A stretch of DNA of 64,000 nucleotides, from NCBI GenBank assembly GCA_020634245.1, contig JACKCC010000006.1:620001-684000 (forward strand), read 5' to 3'. The position numbers and the translations under genes are program-made. The DNA comes from Ardenticatenaceae bacterium. Lineage in GTDB: Bacteria; Chloroflexota; Anaerolineae; Promineifilales; Promineifilaceae. Below the pieces are notes generated by a model. That model saw only the letters and a list, made by a program, of their open reading frames with translations, did no database searches and had not been told where the DNA came from. Below, piece by piece: positions 24,253 to 33,027 of the stretch (within the stretch, counting starts at the first letter, position 1; each line of letters begins with the position of its first letter).

Positions 24253-26709
24253 ATGATAAATGATTCCGAGAAACGGCGAACAGATAAATTTAACAGTGGA
24301 TTTCTTTCCAATCTAGACCTCGTCGAAGCTGAAATTTCCTATCGCCCTGTTCCCCAAAATATTGACATCGATTCGGCCGGCAGCCGTCCCGTCTGGCGAA
24401 TCCGGCTGGATTTGGCCTCTGATCCAACTCGTCGTCTTGGCCTGGACATAAATGGCGAAGTAATTTTGGGCCGAAATATTGATGCTCCCAATCTGGTTGA
24501 TTTGACCGATCTGGGCGGAAGCGAATTTGGCGTTTCCCGGCAGCACGTTCTCCTTAGACCTACTACTAATGATTTATTGGTTGTTGATTTGGGCAGCACC
24601 AATGGCACTTTTTGTAATAATCAACAGCTTGATGTGAATGATACTTATGCCTTGTCCAGCGGCGACACATTAACGTTAGGCCGGCTGCAATTTGTTGTCC
24701 ACATCATTCGCCGGCCGGGTGTTCAGACAGCTCTCCTCGCTGCATCATTAAATTTAGAAGATGCGTTAATGAAGATCGCCAGAGCGATTACGTCCAAGCT
24801 GGATTTGGATGAAGTGCTTAACCAGATTGCCGAGATGGCGATGACGCTTACTTCGGCGGGTGAGACGGGTATCTGGCTGGTGGATGAGCTGACGGGAGAA
24901 TTGTTCTTGGAAGCCGAGCGTGGTATCACCGATGAACGAGTACGGCGTATGCGTCTTCCCATCCGCCGTGATACGCTGGTAGGCAAGGTGATCCGAACGG
25001 GCAAACCGGCGCGTGCCCGCCGGGCGCCTGGCGAAGACCAGATTAAGGTTAAGACGAATTATCTGGTTGAAGCGTTGGTTTACGTGCCAATCAAGCTGGG
25101 GCAGGAGACGTTGGGGGTGTTAGCGGCCGTTCACCGGGTGGCCGGTAATCAATTCGAAAAACGGGATGAGCAGTTATTGTCAGCCATTGCCGATTCAGCG
25201 GCCATCGCCATTCAAAATGCCCGCTTGTATGAGGCGACGGATCAGGCGCTGCAAGAACGGGTTGAGGAGTTGTCGGCCTTAAATGAAGTGTCGCGTACGG
25301 TCTCATCATTGATTGATTTAGACAGTGTTTACACGGTTTTAGCCGAACAAGTAAATAAATACTGGCCGGTTGAGGCGGTGCGTTTATACCTTTTGAATGA
25401 AAATGAAAAGTTGCTGTATCCGTTATCGGCGCAAGAGGGGGCAGAAGCGGTACGGCCGTATCCCATCGGCATGGGTATCATCGGGCAGGTTGCTCAGACA
25501 GGACAGGCAATTATGACCAATGCTGCCGCCGAGCACGCCCGTTACAATGATGCCATCGACGGATTGAATGAGCATGAAACCCAATCGATTGCCTGTGTAC
25601 CCCTGCGCAGCAACCGGGTTGTTGGCGTGCTGGCCTTGCTTAACAAAACCGATGCCGATTTTACCGATGAGGATTTATACCGCTTGCAGGCGTTTGCGAA
25701 TCCGATAGCAACGGCCGTTGAAAATGCCCGCCTCTTTGCCGAAGCCAACCGGCAGCGCGCCGCTATCCAGGCCACTGCCCAGGCCTTGCCCCAACCCCTC
25801 ATCATCCTCGACGAACGGGGCGAGATTCTCATTTCCAACAAGGCGGCGCAAGAAATCCTGGACAGCCACATGGCCAAACTTTTCGAAGCCTTCAGCAACG
25901 GCGTTGGCCTGACCAAAGAAATCCTCATTGGTGAGAAAACGTACCTGACCACCACAGAACACGAACCCGATTTGGGAACCATCATCGTCATGCAGGACAT
26001 CACCTACGTCAAAAAATTGGAAGAAGAACGCTCTGATTTCATGCATGCTCTGTCCCATGACCTCAAAAGCCCGCTGACCTCAATCACCGGTTGGGCACAG
26101 CTGCTAGAAAAAGTACAGCCATTAGACGATAAAGGCGCTCGCTACGTTAATCGAATCCTGGCTGCCGGCGACCGCATGTTGGATATGATAGAACAACTTC
26201 TGCATACCGTTGATCAGCGTGATGCTGTCGAGATTGTTCAGGAACCTTGCAATTTAATCACCCTTGTTGATCGTATAAAAAATGATGTTCAAGGGGCGGC
26301 CCTCAATAAATCCATCACTGTAGCTGTTCAAGTACAAGGCGAACCATACCAGATCGTCGCTGATACCAACCGCATGTATCACATGATTCTGAATCTGGTA
26401 GACAACGCCATCAAATATTCCCCAGCTAAAACGCAGGTAGATATTTGCCTCGAATTCAGAGCAACAGGAATCGTGATTTTAGTGCAAGACGATGGCCCAG
26501 GTATTCCCAAAGATGATTTGGATTTTGTGTTTGATAAATATTATCGGGGGAAACAAAAAGATTTAGCGCCAGGAGCTGGCCTGGGGTTGTCGGTCGTCAA
26601 AACGATTGCCGAAGCGCACGGTGGGCAGGTCGCCGTGGCTAATCTCCCGGAGCGTGGGGCTGAATTTATGATTACACTGCCTGGCAGCCTGCGGCTGGTT
26701 GCTGAGTGA
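24253..26709 (+). CDS. Cytosolic sensor histidine kinase (FHA-GAF-GAF-PAS-HisKA-HATPase)
   Basis: 818 residues, no membrane segment. FHA domain about 55-150 with the phosphothreonine-binding pattern GRN..SRQH..DLGSTNGTF; two GAF domains (about 165-330 and 340-500); a short PAS (about 505-590); HisKA with His602 (ALSHDLKSPLTS); HATPase with NLVDNAIKYSP, DDGPGIP and GLGLSVVKTI. An FHA domain at the front of a kinase suggests recruitment to a phosphothreonine-bearing partner, hence cross-talk with Ser/Thr kinases. No response regulator is adjacent. A repeat-type hairpin follows the stop. Confidence 0.92.
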   Translation: MINDSEKRRTDKFNSGFLSNLDLVEAEISYRPVPQNIDIDSAGSRPVWRIRLDLASDPTRRLGLDINGEVILGRNIDAPNLVDLTDLGGSEFGVSRQHVLLRPTTNDLLVVDLGSTNGTFCNNQQLDVNDTYALSSGDTLTLGRLQFVVHIIRRPGVQTALLAASLNLEDALMKIARAITSKLDLDEVLNQIAEMAMTLTSAGETGIWLVDELTGELFLEAERGITDERVRRMRLPIRRDTLVGKVIRTGKPARARRAPGEDQIKVKTNYLVEALVYVPIKLGQETLGVLAAVHRVAGNQFEKRDEQLLSAIADSAAIAIQNARLYEATDQALQERVEELSALNEVSRTVSSLIDLDSVYTVLAEQVNKYWPVEAVRLYLLNENEKLLYPLSAQEGAEAVRPYPIGMGIIGQVAQTGQAIMTNAAAEHARYNDAIDGLNEHETQSIACVPLRSNRVVGVLALLNKTDADFTDEDLYRLQAFANPIATAVENARLFAEANRQRAAIQATAQALPQPLIILDERGEILISNKAAQEILDSHMAKLFEAFSNGVGLTKEILIGEKTYLTTTEHEPDLGTIIVMQDITYVKKLEEERSDFMHALSHDLKSPLTSITGWAQLLEKVQPLDDKGARYVNRILAAGDRMLDMIEQLLHTVDQRDAVEIVQEPCNLITLVDRIKNDVQGAALNKSITVAVQVQGEPYQIVADTNRMYHMILNLVDNAIKYSPAKTQVDICLEFRATGIVILVQDDGPGIPKDDLDFVFDKYYRGKQKDLAPGAGLGLSVVKTIAEAHGGQVAVANLPERGAEFMITLPGSLRLVAE

Positions 26710-26713
26710 AAAA

Positions 26714-26776
26714 AGTGCCAGGCACGGAGTTATGGTTGTTTGATAACCAAAGATCGTGCACCCCGTGCCTGGCACT
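26714..26776. repeat. Dispersed inverted repeat, GTGCCAGGCACGG family
   Basis: AGTGCCAGGCACGG and its exact complement CCGTGCCTGGCACT enclose 35 bases containing a smaller GGTT/AACC hairpin. It separates convergent genes and is probably a bidirectional terminator. A degenerate relative lies at 51246-51306. Confidence 0.75.
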
Positions 26777-26779
26777 GCC

Positions 26780-27835
26780 TTATCCCGCTAGAAATTCATC
26801 TAAACTGGCTTTGCTGATACGGTAAGCATTCCCAATTTTACGAGCTTTCAAATCACCGGCATTAATAGCCGCGATCACGTCCTCTTCCGAAACTTGAAGA
26901 ATGGCCGCAGCCTGGGATGGTGTCATCACGTCTGGTGTGCCGCTGGATGCTGCCGGAGCTGACATGGCAGCCGGTGGCTGCTGCGTAGCTTGTGGCTGCT
27001 GCTGTTGTTGCTGCTGCATCGACTGCATAGCGGCCATACCCATTGCACCAAAACCGATTTCGCCCATACCACCTCCTGACGGATTTTTGGCTGCTTCCAC
27101 AAAAGCATCGGCCTGCTGCTTTTGCACGTAGCTGGTGCCGTAACCCATATTTGTGACGACTTCCAGCGAATTGGGATGCAGCGCCAGCCGGATGTTGAAA
27201 TCAACCAGCACCATACCCACAGCATCAAACTCTTCCTGGAGCAGGCCGACGAGCAGGTCGTTCAAATCTTTGGAGAAGGATTGCAGTTGGGCCGGACCAA
27301 GGTTTTTGGCGATGGCCAGTTCGCTGAGCTTGTCCTGCATCATGACGCCCATCATGGGGTCGAGGCGCTGTTTGATTTGGGACAGGTTGACACTATCGCG
27401 GAAAGCATCCATGGCGTTGATGAAGCGCCACGGGTCTTTGACTTTGACGACGTAGGTGCCGTTGCCGACGATGGCGCTGGCGCCGGGCATTCGCTGGGGA
27501 TGCTCAATGACGATGGGGTTGGCTGTGCCCCATTTCAGGGTCATATCTGTGGTTTTAACGTAGTAAACATCGGCGGTGAAAACGTTTTTGCCGCTAAAGG
27601 CGACGGTTTCCATCAAGTCGGTGAGGAAGGGGACGTTGGCGGTAGTCAGGGTGTGGGTGCCAGGGTTGAAAGTTCCCATTGGCTCACCACCACGCACGAA
27701 CACGGCCGTTTCCCCAGGATTAACAATACACTGCGACCCCAACCGGATGTCGCCCAGGCCGCCACGGGGAAACTTTTGCACAATCTCATCCCGCAGCCAG
27801 GTTTCTATAGCTACTCGATCAAAAATACGGGCCAT
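26780..27835 (-). CDS. SPFH-domain (YdjI-like) protein fused to an excisionase-type HTH domain
   Basis: 351 residues. Residues about 20-215 are the SPFH/virion-core-like domain (IVNPGETAVFVRGGEPMGTFNPGTHTL, VYYVKTTDMTLKWGT, LGPAQLQSFSKDLNDLLVGLLQEEFDAVGMVLVDF). A Gln/Pro/Ala-rich linker (about 262-300) leads to a 50-residue module, VMTPSQAAAILQVSEEDVIAAI then LKARKIGNAYRISKASLDEFL, the HTH_17/excisionase pattern. Bacillus YdjI ends in a zinc ribbon instead. The gene closes a minus-strand operon with genes resembling ydjF, ydjG and ydjH, so a membrane-stress scaffold is the likely role; the DNA-binding-type tail is unusual. Confidence 0.8.
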   Translation of the reverse strand: MARIFDRVAIETWLRDEIVQKFPRGGLGDIRLGSQCIVNPGETAVFVRGGEPMGTFNPGTHTLTTANVPFLTDLMETVAFSGKNVFTADVYYVKTTDMTLKWGTANPIVIEHPQRMPGASAIVGNGTYVVKVKDPWRFINAMDAFRDSVNLSQIKQRLDPMMGVMMQDKLSELAIAKNLGPAQLQSFSKDLNDLLVGLLQEEFDAVGMVLVDFNIRLALHPNSLEVVTNMGYGTSYVQKQQADAFVEAAKNPSGGGMGEIGFGAMGMAAMQSMQQQQQQQPQATQQPPAAMSAPAASSGTPDVMTPSQAAAILQVSEEDVIAAINAGDLKARKIGNAYRISKASLDEFLAG

Positions 27836-27890
27836 TAGTACTCTCCTTCGTAACTGTAGCGCGATTTGGCAAATCGCGTTACGGATTTAC

Positions 27891-28430
27891 TTACGCAACA
27901 CCTGCCAAAATCTCGCTGCGTGTGCTAAACGTTTCTTTTGCTTCTTGCAAAGCGGTGGTGAGATCACGAATGCCAGCGCCGATGTCGCCATCATCGCGGG
28001 TGGCTTTTTCCAATGCGGCTACGCTGGCGGCAATCTGGTCAACGTGGTTCAACATGCTTTCATCAAAAGCATAAAGCTGGGCTAAATCTTCTTCCTTGAC
28101 CTTTACGGCATCAAAAAAGCCGGCATATCCTTCCGGCGCATCCTTGATGGAGCCAATCAAACCCATGAGCAACGTGTCGGCACGACCCAATGGTTCGGCG
28201 TGGTCCATCGCCTTGATGATGTCGCGACTCAGTTCGTGATGAACATTGCCCAACTGCAAGCGAGCGTCTTCCAGGCGGGCAGAAACGGTTTCACGCAGCA
28301 GTTGATCTGCCTCGCGGCGGCGGCTGCGTTCCATGTACCCATCGAGGCCGGGGATTTTGCTCAACAACTTGCCTAACCCGGTAGATTCGCCGGTTATTTT
28401 TTCATACAAATCGGAAACGTAATCTTTCAT
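27891..28430 (-). CDS. Helical protein of the SPFH operon, unknown function
   Basis: 179 residues, almost wholly alpha-helical by composition (long heptad-rich stretches at 35-75 and 130-170, few aromatics, no Cys, no membrane segment). It is not recognisably PspA, but in the Bacillus ydjFGHI operon a PspA homologue accompanies the SPFH protein, and this gene holds a comparable place. It lies 55 bases upstream of the SPFH gene. A coiled-coil partner binding the SPFH assembly is a reasonable guess only. Confidence 0.6.
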   Translation of the reverse strand: MKDYVSDLYEKITGESTGLGKLLSKIPGLDGYMERSRRREADQLLRETVSARLEDARLQLGNVHHELSRDIIKAMDHAEPLGRADTLLMGLIGSIKDAPEGYAGFFDAVKVKEEDLAQLYAFDESMLNHVDQIAASVAALEKATRDDGDIGAGIRDLTTALQEAKETFSTRSEILAGVA

Positions 28431-28515
28431 TATTCAATTTTCTCCTTGAACGAAATATCAAGATACTCACTCCTGGTTAAATAGACAGGAAAATTATAAC
28501 TAAAGTCACAACCAA

Positions 28516-29031
28516 TTAGTCTAAAAAATGTTCTGTACCACAGTAGGGGCAGCGAACGACCCCTTTGCCGGCCAATTCCAGTTCACCGTCGCAGTTCTGG
28601 CAGCGAGAAAGCTGGCGCAGTTCGCTGGCCTGCCGCGAGTATAACATGCCTTCGTCCCAGTTGACGTAGCCGGCAAACAGGCCCATGCCTACCAGTTCGT
28701 GCAGCATGTGCTGAACTTCATCACGGCTGGACTGCATTTCGATGACTAAATCGCTGATGGCCACCTGACCGCGCGTTTTGACGATGTTGAGCAGTTCGCG
28801 CTGTTTGTTGGCCTGGGTTGAGGCAGCGGCTTCCTGGCCGCCTTTCCACAGCATGTAACCGCCAACACCAAGCTGGGGCAAAACCAAGACGGCCACGCCA
28901 ATGACCCAGCCTAAGGTTGCCGCACCACCGGTCAGGCTGCCTTCATTGTAATACACGCCCATCAGGACGCTGATGATAATGCCGACGATGACGCCGCCGG
29001 CGAGTAAAATGATGCCGATTGTTCGTCCCAT
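28516..29031 (-). CDS. Membrane protein with winged-helix-like middle and C-terminal zinc ribbon (YdjG-like position)
   Basis: About 171 residues: two N-terminal transmembrane helices (IGIILLAGGVIVGIIISVLMG and LGWVIGVAVLVLPQLGVGGYML), a middle segment (ELLNIVKTRGQVAISDLVIEMQSSRDEVQHMLHELVGMGLFAGYVN) that reads like a winged helix, and a C-terminal zinc ribbon CQNCDGEL..VRCPYCGTEHF. I take the ATG at 29031 rather than an upstream in-frame start at 29082, because GGAG lies 7 bases before it and the longer form reads through a palindromic spacer. Likely membrane anchor for the SPFH system. Confidence 0.7.
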   Translation of the reverse strand: MGRTIGIILLAGGVIVGIIISVLMGVYYNEGSLTGGAATLGWVIGVAVLVLPQLGVGGYMLWKGGQEAAASTQANKQRELLNIVKTRGQVAISDLVIEMQSSRDEVQHMLHELVGMGLFAGYVNWDEGMLYSRQASELRQLSRCQNCDGELELAGKGVVRCPYCGTEHFLD

Positions 29032-29045
29032 TGATTTCTCCAGTG

Positions 29046-29117
29046 ATGAGGTTTGAGGACTGAGGACTGAGAAACCATCCATACTCAGTCCTCATCACTC
29101 AGTCCTCAGTCCTCATT
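29046..29117. repeat. Word-repeat palindrome (GAGGACTGAG family)
   Basis: GAGGACTGAGGACTGAG faces CTCAGTCCTCATCACTCAGT and CCTCAGTCCTCAT between two operon genes. Confidence 0.65.
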
Positions 29118-29130
29118 ACTTAATTTTCTT

Positions 29131-31026
29131 TTAACCGAAGCCGCGGCTGCCGCCACCGCCGCTGCTGAAGCCGCCGCCGCTAAATCCACCACTGAAGCCG
29201 CCGCTGGAACGGCCGCTGCTACTACTAGGTGGTGTGCTCTTCATAATCGTGGACGTGGAATTGAGCATGCGGGTTAGACCTTTGGACATGGATTCCAGGC
29301 CGCCTGTTAAGCTGCCGGACATGCCTTCCAGGCTGGGGGCGGTCATGCCGCCGCCGGGTATGCTGCTGGCCGGTTTGCCCATGTGTCCGAAGGGACGGCC
29401 GTAATACGGATAAGGATGGTACCAGGTGGGCATGGGAGTGGTGGATACGGCCGTAAACTTGCGAATCCAGGTTCGTTCCAGGCCAAAAGCGGTGGCGTAG
29501 GGCAGGTATTTCTCGAAAATATCGCCCGCATCTTCCAGGCTGCGGTACTGATCGATGTTTTGCAGGTAATTTCTGAAGGCTTGCCACTGTGCGGCCGTTT
29601 CTGTACCTTTTTGTGTTTTGGCGGGCATGACGCGAGAGACGACGAGGAAAGCGACGCCGGTCAGACCAATGGCGAAAGCCGGACAAACGGCCGTTACAAT
29701 ATCCGCACCCAGGATGGCCGGAACTGCAAAAAATGCGCCCACGGCAGCGGCCATGATGACGAAGGAGAAGCAGCCATAGCTGTTGCGCACAGTCTCCGGT
29801 GACCGGGGAACCAGGCCATCGGTAACCAATTCCTGGTAGAGCATTTTACGCAAATTGGGCAGCTTGTCGGCAAATTTGTAGCGCAGGCTGTTGAGTGAGC
29901 GCTCCTCTTGGCCGCGGAATATATCTTTGAGGAAGCGTTGTTCAAACGGCCGTAAATCACTATCTGATTTTTCGGTCCGATTGAAAACGTGATTGTTCTG
30001 CTCTTCGGTGATGGTGATATAGCCGCGCCGGGCCAGATCGAGCAGCGTGGAAATGATGTCGCGCATGTCGGCCTTTTCATCGACCAGCGTACCAACGACA
30101 GCCGGTGGCAAGTTGTTGGGCGGCTCGGTGATGTATTCGGGCACGACAATGCCCAGCTCTGGGTCGCGGCCGCGGGCGTACCAGAGCAGCAGCACGGCCA
30201 GCGGCCCGCCGATGAGGATGAGCAGAGCAATGACTACCACCGCCAGACTGATGGCATCGGCTTGCTGGGCGCGTTTTTGCCAATCGGGGGTGGTGATGTT
30301 GAGGATGCCGTGCGGGAATTGAACGCGCACTTCGAGCTGCTGGTCGGTGGCCAGGGCGGTTTGCAGATCGTACGTGATGGTACGGCCGTTATCCCCCACA
30401 TTGATTTGCACCCGGTCCGACTCTTTTTCATCCACATAAGCTGCCACCAAATAGTCGCCAGTGTTGCTGTTGATTTGCGGCTGCACCCCTTCTGGCAGAT
30501 GGATGGTGACCCGGCTGGCTTCAATCCATGACGGATGATCGGCCGGAATCGCTTTCCAGTAAATCTGGTCACCGTCTCCGGCTTCGAGCGTGCCTACCTG
30601 AATGCCGCCGACAACGGTATAGCTGAACTTAAACGTGCGGCTGCCGACAGTCGGCTCGAAATACCAGTAAATGCTGACTTCGTCGGAACTACGCGAGACT
30701 TTGAAGGTGCGTTCAGCGTTGTTGCTTGCCTCTATGTAGCTGCCTTTGTCGTCACTGACGCTAATATCAACGATGCCATCGTTGTTGCCTTTGCTGCCCG
30801 TGTAGATGGTTCCGTAGCCGTAGGTGAACGGCGCGCCGGAAAAGTCGAGAGTCTGGGTTTCCACAACGCGCATGTCGCCGCTTTCCAACAGGGTGATGTC
30901 GACGTCAAACTGTGACCAGTAAAAGCTTTTGGTTTGGGCAAAGCTATTTTGCGGTTGTAGAAGAAGAATGAAAAATAGGAGTAAAAACGGAAGAATATGT
31001 TTGATTTGTTTTGTTTTTTTGGTCAT
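29131..31026 (-). CDS. DUF2207 membrane protein with Gly/Ser-rich tail (YdjH-like position)
   Basis: About 631 residues: signal peptide (HILPFLLLFFILLLQPQNSFAQ), a long extracytoplasmic beta-rich region (to about 245) that is the DUF2207 domain, one transmembrane helix near 260, a cytoplasmic segment (DMRDIISTLLDLARRGYITI), two more helices near 415-460, and a tail of repeated GGFSGG/SGGG units with Arg. The start at 31026 (MTKKTKQ) is preferred because GGAAAAC precedes it and the signal peptide then has a normal length; an in-frame ATG lies at 31059. First gene of the SPFH operon, homologous in order to Bacillus ydjH. Confidence 0.82.
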   Translation of the reverse strand: MTKKTKQIKHILPFLLLFFILLLQPQNSFAQTKSFYWSQFDVDITLLESGDMRVVETQTLDFSGAPFTYGYGTIYTGSKGNNDGIVDISVSDDKGSYIEASNNAERTFKVSRSSDEVSIYWYFEPTVGSRTFKFSYTVVGGIQVGTLEAGDGDQIYWKAIPADHPSWIEASRVTIHLPEGVQPQINSNTGDYLVAAYVDEKESDRVQINVGDNGRTITYDLQTALATDQQLEVRVQFPHGILNITTPDWQKRAQQADAISLAVVVIALLILIGGPLAVLLLWYARGRDPELGIVVPEYITEPPNNLPPAVVGTLVDEKADMRDIISTLLDLARRGYITITEEQNNHVFNRTEKSDSDLRPFEQRFLKDIFRGQEERSLNSLRYKFADKLPNLRKMLYQELVTDGLVPRSPETVRNSYGCFSFVIMAAAVGAFFAVPAILGADIVTAVCPAFAIGLTGVAFLVVSRVMPAKTQKGTETAAQWQAFRNYLQNIDQYRSLEDAGDIFEKYLPYATAFGLERTWIRKFTAVSTTPMPTWYHPYPYYGRPFGHMGKPASSIPGGGMTAPSLEGMSGSLTGGLESMSKGLTRMLNSTSTIMKSTPPSSSSGRSSGGFSGGFSGGGFSSGGGGSRGFG

Positions 31027-31118
31027 GGAAGTTTTCCAATAAATGAAAAAACGGAACATAACGTATTATACGACGCAACCGAAAAGTTTGAAAGTGTTCT
31101 ACTTTATATTTTGGTGTA

Positions 31119-31925
31119 TCAGCCTAACCATTTGTCAATGATATTTTGCAGTTGACCGGATTTGCTTAAGTTTTCCAGGCTCTCGTTTAATTTTTCCAGT
31201 AAAGACTCGTCGTCTATACGGACGACCAGAGCAAATGGTTCCACAGTCACCGGGTCGGGCAGGCGCTTGAGGCTGGGCTGCTCTTGAAGAGCGAGCTGGC
31301 CGCTGATGGCGTCTACGAGGGCGGCGCCGGCTTGATTTTGAGCAACGGCCGTTACCGCATCCGCCGCACTGCCCAATGGCAAAATAGTCAGGTTGGACAG
31401 CCGCTTGGCCCAGGTGTTGGCTTCTACGTGGCCTAATGCGCCTAATTCGACGGCCAGTGTACGGCCGTTCAAGTCCTTCATTCCCGCAATTTCCGTTTCT
31501 GACTGGGGCACAATCAAGATTTCACCAGCGTTAAAATATGGTTCAGTGTAGGCGAAATCACGCATCCGCTCCGGAGCAATGACCAGCGCCGAAGCCAGCA
31601 CGTCCACCTGTTCCGTTGCCAGCGCATCATACAGGCCATCATAGCCAAAATAAACAAACTCCGCTTCCAGCCCCAAATCGGCAGCGATGGCCTGGGCCAA
31701 ATCTACATCCAGCCCTTGTAGGCCGCTGTCATCGACTACCTCAAACGGCGGATAAGTCGGGTCCAGCCCCACGCGCAGCACGCCAGTCTGCTCAATGCGC
31801 TTCCACGTCGTATATTCTGGGCGACAATTGGCCAAAAACAGCAAACAAAATATAAAAAACGTAAAACGTGACACGTGATACGTGATACGTTTTACGCTAA
31901 TTCCCAGTGTACCGCTGGATTTCAT
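31119..31925 (-). CDS. Amino-acid-type ABC transporter substrate-binding lipoprotein
   Basis: Periplasmic-binding-protein family 3 (SBP_bac_3). GVLRVGLDPTYPPFEVVDDSG..GLDVDLAQAIAADLG and the hinge segment FAYTEPYF are typical; the C-terminus ends NIIDKWLG. FTFFIFCLLFLANC is a lipoprotein signal ending in the lipobox cysteine. The start is uncertain: the ATG at 31925 overlaps the upstream gene by 29 bases, whereas a GTG at 31874, inside a palindromic spacer, gives the more normal signal peptide MSRFTFFIF. No permease or ATPase is adjacent, so the transporter partners lie elsewhere. Confidence 0.82.
   Translation of the reverse strand: MKSSGTLGISVKRITYHVSRFTFFIFCLLFLANCRPEYTTWKRIEQTGVLRVGLDPTYPPFEVVDDSGLQGLDVDLAQAIAADLGLEAEFVYFGYDGLYDALATEQVDVLASALVIAPERMRDFAYTEPYFNAGEILIVPQSETEIAGMKDLNGRTLAVELGALGHVEANTWAKRLSNLTILPLGSAADAVTAVAQNQAGAALVDAISGQLALQEQPSLKRLPDPVTVEPFALVVRIDDESLLEKLNESLENLSKSGQLQNIIDKWLG
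31858..31896. repeat. Word-repeat palindrome (CGTGATACGT family)
   Basis: GTAAAACGTGACACGTGATA then CGTGATACGTTTTAC: GTAAAACG and CGTTTTAC bound a run of ACGTGA words. It lies between the GH-like gene and the binding-protein gene and is read through as the N-terminus of the latter if the ATG at 31925 is used. Confidence 0.6.
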
Positions 31926-33027
31926 CATAAATTGGTTTCTTGACAAATTCTGGCGTAACCAGTGTGTAATAGTCCATATAGCTTTTGGTGGGTGCCGGGA
32001 AACGGAAAGCCCAAATGGCAACCATTTTCACGTAAGGCCAGTTAGTTTCGGCGTAACGTAGGGCGTCGAGCGTGTACTGGATGCGCTGGCCAGGGCGCAC
32101 GGCCATTGTCCAGCGGGGATGATCGTTCCAGCCGGTTTCAGTGATGTAGATCGATTTGGCGGCGTCACCGTGCTCGACCATCACCTGCCGCACCAGCTCT
32201 ACGCGGCGGAAATTGAGCAGGTCGGGCGATGGTTCGGTTTCTGGCGGGAAGGTGAGGCCGTAGGCGTGGACAGCCAGCCCGTCAAAGTAATCAGCCGCGC
32301 CAGCTTGGTACATCCCGGCCAGATAATCCAAATCATTCAGTCCCCAAGGCGAACCTTTCGGTTCCAGGGTGGGAGCCAATGCCCCGGCCAAAACCGTGAT
32401 GTCGGGATTGGCGGCTTTAACGGCCGTATAAACCACTTTGAGCAAATCAACATAATCCTGATAAGTGGTGATGCGGTAACCCCATTCATAGTTCAGATTG
32501 GGTTCGTTGCCGATGATGATGGCCTGGACTTTGCCGCGATACCGTTCGGCGAAGGCGGCGGCAAAATCGGCAAAATCGTTGTAGGCGGTGGCGTCGAGGT
32601 AGGTGAGAGGGGTGTCTTTCGGCCGTGCCCAGTCAGGCGTCAGTCCAATCCGGGCGATGACTTGCAGGCCCTGGGCATGGGCGTGGTTGATGACCAGATC
32701 GGGATGTTCCCAGGCGATGCCGCCGTCGGCGGCGTGGTAGTAAGCCCAGGGGAAGAATTCGACGACCCAAGGGGCGCCCATTTCGCGCACCATTTGCAGG
32801 GTGCGCTGGATTTTCCATTCTTCGACTTCGTCGGTGAGGCGGGTGTGAACGCCAACGATAGGGTGAGAGGTATGGACGGTTTGCGGTGGCTCTGGTGTGA
32901 TTAGGATAGGTGCGGGCAGCAGCAGTGGCAAAATGAGGGCCAGGATGAGAAGACGAAAGCCCGGCAGAAAGGCAGAAGGCAGAAGGCAGAAGGCAGAATG
33001 GTGAGCGGCTAATTCATCATTTATCAT
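31897..33027 (-). CDS. Secreted GH-A clan glycoside-hydrolase-like protein
   Basis: TIM-barrel protein of the clan GH-A style (GH39/GH5-like). AIIIGNEPNLNYEW carries the acid/base Glu of the usual NEP motif, and IYITETGWNDHP the nucleophile Glu, in correct order and spacing. A hydrophobic leader (FRLLILALILPLLLPAPILI) suggests export or membrane anchoring. The ATG at 33027 shares ATGA with the stop of the gene before it, so the two are coupled. The leader is preceded by SAFCLLPSAFLP, read from a GGCAGAAGGCAGAA spacer repeat, not a normal signal-peptide start. The substrate is unknown. Confidence 0.75.
   Translation of the reverse strand: MINDELAAHHSAFCLLPSAFLPGFRLLILALILPLLLPAPILITPEPPQTVHTSHPIVGVHTRLTDEVEEWKIQRTLQMVREMGAPWVVEFFPWAYYHAADGGIAWEHPDLVINHAHAQGLQVIARIGLTPDWARPKDTPLTYLDATAYNDFADFAAAFAERYRGKVQAIIIGNEPNLNYEWGYRITTYQDYVDLLKVVYTAVKAANPDITVLAGALAPTLEPKGSPWGLNDLDYLAGMYQAGAADYFDGLAVHAYGLTFPPETEPSPDLLNFRRVELVRQVMVEHGDAAKSIYITETGWNDHPRWTMAVRPGQRIQYTLDALRYAETNWPYVKMVAIWAFRFPAPTKSYMDYYTLVTPEFVKKPIYDEIQRYTGN
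32961..32999. repeat. Tandem GGCAGAA repeat
   Basis: Five copies of AGGCAGAA or close variants. It is spacer-type DNA that now encodes part of the N-terminus of the GH-like protein. Confidence 0.65.

Noticed and set aside
27122..27838. Plus-strand 238-codon ORF opposite the SPFH gene
   Set aside because: Entirely antisense to a protein with recognised domains; no ribosome binding site.
27891..28430. PspA homologue
   Set aside because: Length and heptad pattern are suggestive, but the PspA motifs are not visible; only the gene order resembles the Bacillus operon.
29046..29117. Possible CRISPR or other direct-repeat array
   Set aside because: The tandem words are 7-10 bases, adjoin without spacers and are then inverted; there are no cas genes.
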